The notes under the pieces are model-generated. The model made no database searches. It worked only from the letters and a program-made list of their open reading frames with translations, and was not told where the DNA came from. From Straminergon stramineum (Eukaryota > Streptophyta > Bryopsida > Hypnales > Calliergonaceae), in the NCBI GenBank assembly GCA_963920665.1, contig OY987267.1, forward strand, positions 3,596,001 to 3,660,000: a DNA stretch of 64,000 nucleotides, in the 5' to 3' direction. Positions 49,137 through 59,500 of the stretch are shown piece by piece. A program made the translations under genes and the position numbers. Every line of letters starts with the position of its first letter. The first letter of the stretch is position 1.

Positions 49137-49532
49137 TCAAAATGTAGGAATTGTGTTTAAATTATAATTCCAGGTCTCATTTGGGTATAGTAGAATAAGT
49201 TTTTCCAAAAACATTTGAACTAAAACAAACTAGAGAATCAAGCTAAATTTCATTTCTAAAAACTTGCTTGTGATTTTGAGTCTCCAAAAAAGTTTATGGA
49301 CATAATTCAGAGAGGATGTTTGAAAATGTCAATGAATATGTCCCTTCCAACCCTTCTCTGAAATTGATCCATAACTTTTGATTGAAGACTCGAAATCTCA
49401 AATAAGTTTTGGGTGATGAAAATCAACTTTGTTTCACAATTTTGTTTTTATTCAAAGTTCCTTGGAAAAAGTTATTCTACTATGTCAAAATGAGACCTAA
49501 AATTCTATTTTGAATATAATTCTTACTTTTGA
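49137..49532. mobile_element. Long imperfect hairpin (foldback/MITE-like), arms about 180 bp
   Basis: The left arm (49,137-49,316) and right arm (49,352-49,532) are reverse complements over almost their entire length with a loop of about 35 bases. Pairs include GGTCTCATTT (49,173) with AAATGAGACC, TAGTAGAATAAGTTTTTCCA with TGGAAAAAGTTATTCTACTA, and TTTTGAGTCT with AGACTCGAAA. I estimate about three quarters identity by eye. It could be a foldback transposon or a MITE; transcription through it would give double-stranded RNA. Confidence 0.75.
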
Positions 49533-50279
49533 GTTTTGACTAAACTATGAGTAGTTAAGTTCCTAGTAATTCTAATTTCCATATTCCGTATGGGTTTTTT
49601 TACCTTATACTACCCCACTTGCATAAATAGCTTCTCTTTTCATCATTGTGCACACAAATCAAGTGGATTTAGAAGCTATGGGAGATAGTTGCCAAATATT
49701 TTGATTTCCTTGAAATTTAATGCTAAATATCCTAAAATTATAGTTCATGATGTAGGAAACATCTTCAAAATTAAGGAGAACGTGATCCAATGTCAATAAT
49801 TCAAGATGAGTTGGGCTTCACTAATTTTGACCCAATCTCCACATATGCCAAGCTCAATATACCTAATTGTCCTTTACTTCACCTTGGGGACAAAACTAAC
49901 TCAAAATCAACTTAAATATGCAACTTTGATTTGGGGAGGCTTTTGCACAAGTCAAATTCACTTCTTTGTTTGAACTTTTTTTCCTTTCTTTTTGTGACAA
50001 AGTTGGCCACATGTTCAAAAATTTATAACATTTCAAATTAGAAAACATGTACCAAAAAATTCCAATAGGGAACTAGCTTCAAGAAAAGTCTCATACAAAG
50101 CCTTTTTTTCAACAATTTGTGGCACATATAATAATTTCTTGAAAATGTGAATGGTGGAGATTTTAGTTTCAACTAAATCTAGAAGAAGAAAATAAATTTA
50201 AAAAATCACCCAAAATATCAAACTTTGGCAAGAACTTTAGCGGTTAAAAGGATAAATTGAGTTCAAGTACCACGAACTT
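49533..50279. other. AT-rich intergenic sequence
   Basis: No gene or terminal repeat recognised. Confidence 0.4.
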
Positions 50280-51205
50280 TGTCATAACCTTTGATGGATG
50301 AACTAATTCATGATAAAATGTGTACTAGTATACAAGTAGAGATATCTTGGAGATAAATATCTCTAAATGGTGGATTTGTACAATACACTAGAGTTAGACA
50401 ATTCCACTCTTGGATGACAAATGCATTGGAATGTTTGGAGATAGACATATCCAAACAATGGATTTATGCACTGAAATTAGACAACTCCCACATAATGACA
50501 AGTGTGTTGAAACTTGGATTAAGACAACTCCACATGGAAGATCAAGATTTCGTTAAGATAGGAATTTATACTTAGTATTATGGTCTTAAGGATACGATAA
50601 CCAAGAGCAAGAGCAAGAAATTGTAACCAAGAGCATGAGCAAGAAACTATAATCAAGAGCAAGGACAAGAAACTATAACCAAGTGCAAGAACGAGAAATG
50701 TATCAAAAACAAGAAGCTAGAATTTATAAAGCAAGAAATTAGAACACAAGTTAGAGATGTGATGTCAAAACTAAGGATCTCCTTGGTCTTAACATCCTTA
50801 TATACTACTACATAGCTTCTTTTCTTAATCTAGGAAGTTATATTTTTAATTTAGGAATCTCTATTTTTTATATAGAATTTTTACTTCTAATTTAGGAAGT
50901 TATATTTCCAATTTGGAAAGATATTCTAGAAGTTTCCTCTTACTATATGTCACTAGCATTTAGAATGCTTCTAAGTATGACTAGGTTTTTCCTTTAGTCA
51001 ATAGTTATGGATAGAATTAAGAATAGAAAGCTAAAGGAAGAAAAGAAGTCCTAGTCTATCTTAAGGACTAATAGTCTTTTATTATTGACATATAGTCTCT
51101 ATTATATCTTGGGGTGAACTTTGGAGTTTGATCTCTCTATTGGTCAAGTGGTTTGAGCTCCTTGTAAAGTATTATTGTTAATAAGGATATTTCTATATTC
51201 CTAAG
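50280..51205. repeat. Copia-like LTR, first copy
   Basis: Begins TGTCATAACCTTTGATGGATG and shares successive blocks with 51,281-51,853: GTGTACTAGTATACAAG, GGTGGATTTGTA, GAGTTAGACAATTCCA, AGAATAGAAAGCTAAAGG and GTTTGAGCTCCTTGTAAAGT. It includes an extra internal run of AACCAAGAGCAAGAGCAAGA-type repeats at 50,598-50,720. LTR identity is inferred from length and the TG start. Confidence 0.5.
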
Positions 51206-51280
51206 TAGAGGTCATGGTGGAAGGTTTGTAACATCAAGAACCAATGTACCATTATGTCTCTTGGAGTGTGTCATGACCTT

Positions 51281-51853
51281 TGTCACAACCCTTTGATAGA
51301 TGAATTAATTTACAATGAAATGTGCACTAGTGCACAAGGAAAGATTGCCTAAAGATAGATATATCCAAATGGTGGATTTATAAAGTGGAGTTAGACAACT
51401 CCATTTGGTTGACAAGGGCATTGAAGCACTTAGAGATAGATATCTCTATACGATGGATTTATGTAGAAGAGTTAGACAACCCACTTGGATGATTGATGAC
51501 TAGTGCACTAGTTAGACAACTCTAGATAAAGACAAGTGTGTTGGAACTTGGAGTTAGACAACTCCAAATAGAAGATCAAAATTTGGATCAGATAATTATA
51601 ATTTAGAGAAGTATAACTAAGACTTAGATTTTAGTGGATGGTTCTAGATAGAACCAAGGATAGAAAGTTAAAGGTAGAAAAAAAGTCTTAGTCTGTCTTA
51701 AAGACTAAAAATATGTATTAATAGTCTCTATTATATAAGATGGAGCTTGGGGGTGAGGAGATACTCCTTGGTGATTGATCACTCTCTATGGTCAAGTAGT
51801 TTGAGCTCTTTGTAAAAGTATTCTTGTTAATCAATATATTTTGTGTTCTTAAG
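51281..51853. repeat. Copia-like LTR, second copy, shortened
   Basis: Begins TGTCACAACCCTTTGATAGATG, in the same orientation as the copy 1 kb to the left and separated from its end by only about 75 bases. It lacks the middle portion of the first copy. No coding sequence lies between them, so this is a tandem of solo LTRs or a TRIM-like mini-element. Confidence 0.5.
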
Positions 51854-52600
51854 GGTGATTGCAAGAAACGCTTGTCCTATTTGTTGCATTTTCAATAGTA
51901 TTCATGATTTTTTCGGGAGTACTTTAAAAATAGAAAACTAATTTTTTTTAAATTGAAAAAATATAAATAATTTATATACCTTTAAGATGAAGGTACCTAT
52001 AGAAGGAATTGCATAGAAAAATTCTCTAAATAGGAGAACTAGAAAAGTGCCAAATCTTAAGAAAATACATACCTTGATGTTTTAATTAGGGAAAAATAGT
52101 GAAAATAAAAAATACACAAAATAAAAACTAGTCATTTGTAACAACTCTATGGAGATGGCCATTCACCAAAAGAACCACCAAAATAATATTTTATATATTT
52201 CAAAATGCAAGCAAAAAGAAGCTCACTTTGTAGACTTCCACACCACATAAAATTATTTATTTTTAAAATTCCTTCTGCTATTAGCTACAAGTCTACTAGA
52301 AGACCATCTCCTCAAAATTTCAGCTCAAAATTCGTTTATTTAGGTTCTAAATAGTGCTTAAAACCTCCAAACTGGCGAGTGTGACATTGAATCGGGCTCT
52401 ATTTTTGGATTGTATATTATTTTTGAAAATTACCAAAAAATTAGGCAAGGTCTATATTAGGAATACCTTCTCTATAAATCTTAAGTCATTTGGAGTCAAA
52501 ACACAAAAGTTATGGCCAAAAATCATATCAATATGCAACATGTGACGCAAAATAGGATAGGTGTTTCTTACAATCACCCTTAATTGGAGTCCATTGGGGA
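51854..52600. other. AT-rich intergenic sequence
   Basis: No gene or repeat boundary recognised. The frame at 52,354-52,545 is without resemblance. Confidence 0.4.
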
Positions 52601-55165
52601 GGTTGTAACAAAGTAAAGGCAATGTCTTTTTCTTTTTGTCAAGAAATTAAAATTATTGTACATCACAAAAGGTCAAGGATTGTTTTTTGCCCTTCAACAT
52701 TGATTACGTAAAATAATACCAATTAAGACTAAAAAGTAAGTTAGAGAAACATCAAACAACATTGCAAACTTTTTCAGTGAAAGCTAATAGTAGATGGTGG
52801 AATTTAGTGATTGACTTGATCAATAAAATTAACACTCTACGAGGGTGGTTGCAAGAAAGACATCCTTTTTTGTCCTTTTGGCTTTGGACAAGGGGATTCT
52901 TGGCTATAACTTTTGCGGTATATGACCAATGTACAAGAAATTTTGAAATGAAGGTACATGTGATATTTGTAGACATTGAGTAATTTTTTGAATTTTTGAA
53001 AATAAGTTTACTATATTTAAAGAGCCCTTAATTGGATGTCTACTTTAGCCTTTATGGAGGTTTTTAATCCTATATTTTAACTGAAAATGCAAATTTGAAG
53101 CCGAAAATTGGAGAAGTAGTTGGTGTATTGAGATTGTACACTAGTTTCTGGTCCCTTGATTGTGTAGTAAGTTATTTTGCAACAATTGGTAGTAGTGCAT
53201 AGGATCACAATGATTTTTTAATTCATTTTTAGTTTATTTTGTATGGTTTTAATTAAATTATTCTTCATGTTTTTTTATTGATTTTTTTTAATGATTTCTC
53301 AATGTTTCTAATGATTTGTTAATGATTTTTTAAGTAATTTTAAATTCATTTTCATGACTTAAATTACACTATTCTAGCACATTTCTCATAGCAATGGCAA
53401 TCCTATGGCCAAAAACATTGTTTCTAAGAGGAAAAGGCTATGCTACAACCAAAATACATTCTTTTACTATTGTAGAACCATATTTCATTTTCAATGTTTT
53501 GATGCTCACTAAAAAATTTGAAGTGGGACCTTGAAAAGAAAGACTGAACTGATTTAATCCAATAATCCATACTTTAAATTAGTTAGTTTATTTGTTCATT
53601 GTAGTGAGATCTCTTAGACCATGTGTCTCCAAATGTATTTTTGGTATTGTTAGAAAGCTCTCTACTATAAATAGTGCACAGACTTTGATACATGATGTTT
53701 GGACCTATGATATGAAAGATATTGAATTTCAAAAAAATTATAAATTCAAAAATTCGAAAAGGAATTTTACTTTTATTTTGGTTGTGGCAACAATTCAAGG
53801 CACATTATTTCCTTTGACTTATCAATAAAGTTTTTTAAGAGGTAACTTGATTTTTATGATGTGCCAACAAAAAGTTTGTTAAAGTAATGGCAATGTCGTT
53901 TTCTGTGACCAAATTGAAAGTTATTGCACATGAGAAGGTCAAAGTCTAGGATTGTTTTCTTTCCCTTCAACATTGGTAGTGTAAAATAATACTCCCTTTG
54001 TCTCAAAAGGATCTTCCAATTAGACAAAAATGTTTGTGATTAAGGTTGAAAATAACATTATTTCAACCTATTCTTAAATATTTCAAGGAAGTTGTTAACC
54101 ATTCACCAATCAAGTAGAAAATCATTTTGGAACAAAAATATTAAGGAAAACCGAAAGATCATTCTAGGCCAAATAAGATTGAAAAGTAAGATAGAGAAAC
54201 ATTGGAAAAGGTTGCAAATTTTTGAAAAAAATTAAGAGTAGATGATCATATAAATTATGTTTGGTGATTGTTCTAATTAATGAAATTCATATTCCCAAAT
54301 CTCATTTTGGGTTAGTACAAATTTTTATTCCATTTTTAATATTTTGATATGCACTCAAATATTTGAGGTGACAACAAAAAGTCTTTTAAAAATAATTTAC
54401 TTTTTTGACGTACCAATGAAGAGTTATTAGTGGTAACTTGGTGTTTAAGTTAGTATAATGTATTAACAAAAAATATCTTGGAATGACAACAATGTCTATT
54501 TCTATCACATGATTGAAGTTGTGTCCCACGTCAAAAAGTAAAGTACAACATTGACACTTCGTCCCTTCAACACTGACTTATACAAGACTTGAAAGATAAC
54601 AATGAAAAAGAAATGATGAAACACAAGGTTGTCATTTTTTTGAAAGAAAGTTAAGAGTGATCAATTGAGTTTGGTGTTTGTCATAATCAATAAAATTAGT
54701 ATTCCAAAAATATATATTTTTAGTTTGTATTCATATTCCAGTTTTAACAATTTGATGTCCATCCAAATATCTAGGTGCTAATAAAGAGTCCTTTAAAAAT
54801 TGTTTAATTTTTTTTGATATACCAATGAAGAGTTTTAAAAAGTAACTTGATTTTTGTGATGAGTACCAATAAAACATTTTGTCAGAATCATAATGTCTTT
54901 TTCTATCATATGATTGAAAGTTATGTTACACATCAAAAGTTGAAGTACAATCATTTGTCCCTTCAACAGTGGTTGTGTAAGATGAAAAAATAAGACCGAG
55001 AAATATTACTTAAAGATAAATTTTTTGAACAAAAGCTAAGAGTGGTTAATTGTGTTTGGTCATTGTTATGATCATGTTAAACTAATATTCTCCAAAATTC
55101 TGTTTTTATTTTAAAATCACCTTTCATTTTTAATATTTTGATGCCCCATCTAAATATCTATGGTG
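52600..55165. repeat. Degenerate tandem repeats of about 400 bp, about 4 copies
   Basis: Blocks recur in the same order: CAATGTCTTTTTCT-like (52,621; 53,890; 54,491; 54,893), then a CCCTTCAACATTG-like block, then GTAAGTTAGAGAAACATC-like, then a GTTTGGTGATTGTT-like block, then TTTTGATGCCCA-like (53,499; 54,343; 54,750; 55,137), then TAACTTGATTTTT-like. The last two units are about 400 bases apart. Earlier ones are spread by inserted sequence (52,840-53,480) and by a possible MITE. Short frames on both strands here are not genes. Confidence 0.6.
53990..54172. mobile_element. Possible MITE inside the second 400-bp unit
   Basis: Compared with the other units, about 180 bases are inserted between GTAAAATAAT and AAATAAGATTGAAAAGTAAG. 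The left edge, CTCCCTTTGTCTCAAAAGGA, resembles the well-known CTCCCTCCGTCCCAAAAT end of plant Stowaway/mariner MITEs, and the right edge has a partial reverse complement (GAAAGATCATTCTAGGCC). The ends match imperfectly, so the call is tentative. Confidence 0.4.
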
Positions 55166-56587
55166 GGATTTTGAAATGAAAGAAAAAAGAGTGAAGATAA
55201 AGAAGAAAGAGAAAGAAGAGAGAGACATAATGATGGGGGAGTGGGATGATTGTGACCAAGGCATGAAGTAAGAAAGAGTCTTCATATACACTCCTTCCAC
55301 TCATGACCATCATCACTTGTTTTGTATAGATGAGAAGGGAGGGGGAGATTTGTTTGTAGATGAGAAAGAAGCCCAAGTTTTAGGGTTTGGTGGAGACTTC
55401 TCTTCCTCCTTCGTCGTCGTCTCGGAGGGGACGACGAAACTCGTTGGTTTCTAGCATTTTGGGGGGGCCTATAATAAGCATCACGAAAAGCGTAGGTAAA
55501 TTTAGCATGCCGCCAATTTGAAAATCGTTCTCATCACCGTTTCCGTCGTTCATCGTCTCCACAGCCATTGTTCGTTGCGACTTTGGAGAACTTTCAATCC
55601 ATTTGCTGTTTGCAGTCGGTGGATTTTGTCTGAGTTTGTTGAGATTGTTGGTTTGAATTTCGGCGGCTCCAGCCGTGGATTTGAGTTCCTGGCGATTGTG
55701 TGCTCCGAAGCTCTGCTGGGTCTGTGTCCGATTTCCTCCGTGCTCGCGGATTTGGTGAGTTTGGTGCAACCCTAGTGGTTGGTGGAACTCGGCTATGGTG
55801 GTTTGATGTGAACGTTTGGTCTTGTCTAATGTGGCATTGTGGTCGATTTTCCTGCTGGGAGCTTAAAGCTCTGCATCGGCTTCTGTTTGTGACTTCGATT
55901 GTCGATAGAACTGTGTCCAGCCGTGGAAATTGGAGGGAATCGGAATTGACGCAAACGATTTTGTGAGGGTGACTATAGTGCTAGAGGCTATTTGAGCTTT
56001 GGTGTTTTGGTTATGGCGCGCCATTTTGCCGGCTGGATCGCAGTTTGACCGTTTGAGACTTGGACAGCAGCTGTTTCGTGGACTTGATTTGGGTTGTTCT
56101 TGGGGAGTTGTTCTTGGGGAGTCGTTTTGAAATTGCAATTGTCGAAATTGGTTTTCACACACTTGCATCGCATCGGCTATTTCCGAAAGTTGAACAGCTT
56201 GAGTCCCGCTTTGTTCACAGCACCGTTTTAGCCTTTCTATGTATTTTAGTACGATTCGTAAAACTATTTACTAGGCGGGAAACTGTGAGTTGTAGAGCGG
56301 AAATTTCATTATAAATGGACACGAATGTGCATTTGCACTGGAAGCTTTGGCTGCCGTCATTGGTGCAGCGAGCATGAAATTCTAAATCTCGTGTATGACT
56401 GAACTGCTTGTGCCTCACGGCTTGGCTTGTCCGCTGGAGTGGAATATATTGAATTGACGCGATCGTTGTGGAACTGTGTCAGCAGAAGATTACTTCACCA
56501 CGGAGATTTGAATGCCTATGCTCTGGGACAAGAATTTCTCATGGTGTAGGACGAGCTTTTCAGTATTTCGCAGCTTAGGGCTACGCT
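55166..56587 (+). promoter_or_regulatory. Promoter and 5' leader region of ATRX
   Basis: CpG-containing sequence starts near 55,380, with a telobox-like motif at 55,378-55,388. No conserved protein is encoded before 56,588. An in-frame TAG at 56,576 precedes the start codon. A short direct duplication (GTTCTTGGGGAGT, twice) lies at 56,096-56,124. Leader introns are likely but cannot be placed. Long antisense frames (55,380-55,769; 55,863-56,168) look spurious. Confidence 0.4.
55378..55388 (+). promoter_or_regulatory. Telobox-like motif upstream of ATRX
   Basis: TTTTAGGGTTT, containing the reverse complement of AAACCCTAA, at the point where composition changes from repeat to gene-like sequence. 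Confidence 0.4.
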
Positions 56588-59500
56588 ATGGAGGGGCCGG
56601 ATACACTTGTTACGGCAACTGAAGATGCGCTCTCTCATCTTGTCATCGAGAATTCAACCCCTGCGGCTGATGATGCGACGGACTCAAAGTAAGCTTTGCT
56701 GCGTCTCTCGTCTTTTCGTGCTGAGTTGGATGTCTCTCTGTTGTTCCGCGTTGGTCTCATTCTTCTCAGTTTTCTTGCAACGATCTTACACGAACTGGAT
56801 TCTTCTTATGAAATAAGGCACTATTCTTGCGATTTCTTGGAACTCTCAGATACCACGTGTGCTGATTTCAATGCTTGATTTACATATTGTAAATGGTTTA
56901 TGTGTTCTTGTTTGTTTAAGTTCAGTATAGTAGATCAACAAGCAGATTAGATTTACTGTTCTTTACAGTGCTCTTTCATATCGCTGTCACGATTATTTGA
57001 ATATGGTACTACTCGTGTCAGTGTCAGCGACAAAAAATTTGGAACACCACCGCAGTGACAGCCTACAATTGACACAATGATGCTTCAATCTTGGCTCTCA
57101 ATCAATGGCTTTGGGCGACACTACTCAGCTTGTGGCTCGAATTATTTCTTGATGCGTCGGTTTTTGTATAGTAACATGAGGTTTTCTTGGTTTTCCGAGT
57201 CTATAGATGTTAGTGCATTTGAAGGGTATAGGTATCTGTTCATGAGATTCCATATCCGGCGTATCAGGTCTTCGATTTTCGTGATACAAGTCTCGATTTA
57301 CGTTCCGGACTTGTACAATAATCCCTCTAATGCTTCTCGTTGCTGTCACGGGTAGTTTTTCCCAAAAGCATGTTAATTCTGTCACTGATGGCTGTGGAAG
57401 TGACCGATTTTTTTTCCTGGAAATTGCTCAGGGAACCAGAAATGCCTCCAGCAGTAGTAAACTTTTCAGTGCCGGCTGCAGCAGCTGTGGCCAAGACGGT
57501 CAACTGGGAAGCATCGACTGCGGCACCTGGGATCGAAGTTGGAGTTGCTTTAAAAGCTGGGGAGGAAACTACAGCTGGGGACCTGTGTAAACCTGAAGGC
57601 ATGGATTCTGATACTGTCAGAAGCATTGATGGTAATGCTACCGGAAATTCTGAAGTTGAGGATGTGAATGAAGCTGAAGATGGTGAAGGTGAAGAATCCA
57701 GTTCGGCTGAAGAGGGCAACGACGAAGTGGAATCAAATCCAGATGATGATGATTCTTCACTGTCGGATAATGGCGAGAATAATATTGCCGAGGTAAAGGC
57801 TCATGTTCCGATGGAGGGTACTTCTATCATCAGAGTTTTTGGTCTTTTCAACGAGATGCATACGCCGTAACCTGGTTCCCGAACGGGCTTGAAACTAATA
57901 TATCTAATCAGCTCCTGGAGAGCGGATTTAGCTACAGGTTTAGTTGGTAGTGGGTAGGTGACGTCGGATTCCTTAACTGAAAATTAGTCTGTCTGGTTCA
58001 TCCAGTGTCATCCAGATTTACATTTTGGTTGACTGAACGACAGCATAACTTGTTTATCTGTTGACCAGGTCCATTACACTGAGGAGGATATTCAAAAGTT
58101 GCTCGATGAATTCTTTCAAGCCGAGCTAGAGGTATTTCACTCTTTTGTAAACTTGAATTTATGCTTCTCTTGATGATCTTGTTGGCCTTGACTGTGGCTT
58201 TTTCTATCAGTGCGTTCATTTTGTTCGAGATATTACAGACCTGTTTTCATTTGAAGCTCAAACCCTACATAGATCTCTTTTAATTCGTATTTCCTCAGGC
58301 TATTGAAGCACAAGAGAAACTAGAAGATGAATCACTGAAAGCGATGAGGTTGGAGGTGTCTTTGGAATTATCGGAAACGAAATCTGGATCTGAGGTCCGA
58401 ACACTTGTGCCTTTCACTTGGTTGCTACACTTTGATATTTTGTGTATCCTGTTCTTTCGTTTAGTTTCACCACATAATCGGAAAGGAGGTCGATGTCTCA
58501 TTTTCAGCGTAAATGAACCATAGAGTAAGTTGTTTCAGTGTGAGTGTAAGATGTATGTTTTTGCTTGCGATCGAACAAACTTTGCGTGACGTGAGATAAA
58601 AGGGTTAATTAACTGATTCTTCCTTTGTAGTGCAGTTGGAAGCAGCCGTCGAGGAAGAAATGGCAACTTATACAGAAATATGCAAGGACACGCTTGCCGA
58701 ATTGGAGGACAATATCGCAATCTTGCAGGTGTTTACAACCTGTTCCTCTTTCTATCAGTCGTTGGTACTTGGAGATGTTTTTCTGAATATTTTGCACTAG
58801 GATCTCCACGTTTCTCGCTGGCAAAATAGGGCATCGGTCTACGTTCATTGAGATAATGGACTGAAGTTTTCTTCCCGGGAGGTGCTGGTCGACCAACTGT
58901 TTATTATTTGCATTTATCAGGAGAAATTAGAAGACGCTGGTCAGGATTTGCCTCAGTTATACAAATTGCTCGAGAAACAACTTCCTGAGTTGTGTACAAC
59001 TGAGGCCTGGAGGAAGAGAACACATTGGGCGGGCTTACCCGCTACTTCTGAAGTCTTCAAGGTTGTTCAAAGCGCTGACCTACACTTGATGGAAAAGCGG
59101 CCAGTAAGAAGGTGCATGTCTTTCTTCATTCATGATTTTGTGAGTATAAAACTGACTGAGTTTACGTTGTATGCAGCAGGCTAAATAGGATACACGTACG
59201 TTGTTTAAAGCGTGCTTCTTTGGTTGCGTTCAGACCTGATATTACGTGTGATTAATGCGCAGGCATCATGGAAGGATTCAGGATGAAGGAGCCAGTGGCT
59301 TTCTGGAGACAAAAGTTCAAGCCAAAACTCTCTCGGATGATGTACCAGAGGATGGTTGGTCGTTGTATGATATTTTAGACAAAACACAAGACATTCCAGG
59401 TCCTGGTTCTCTCATGGGGACAGAAAAGTGGGCCTCTGTCTATTTGGCGTCCACACCTGAGCAAGCAGCACAAATGGGACTGGATTTACCGGGAGTAGAC

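Noticed and set aside
55380..55769. 129-codon minus-strand frame near the ATRX leader
   Set aside because: No recognisable domain, and overlapping frames exist on both strands in this GC-richer region.
57327..57719. 130-codon minus-strand frame
   Set aside because: Antisense to ATRX exon 2, whose plus-strand frame continues in phase into conserved exons.
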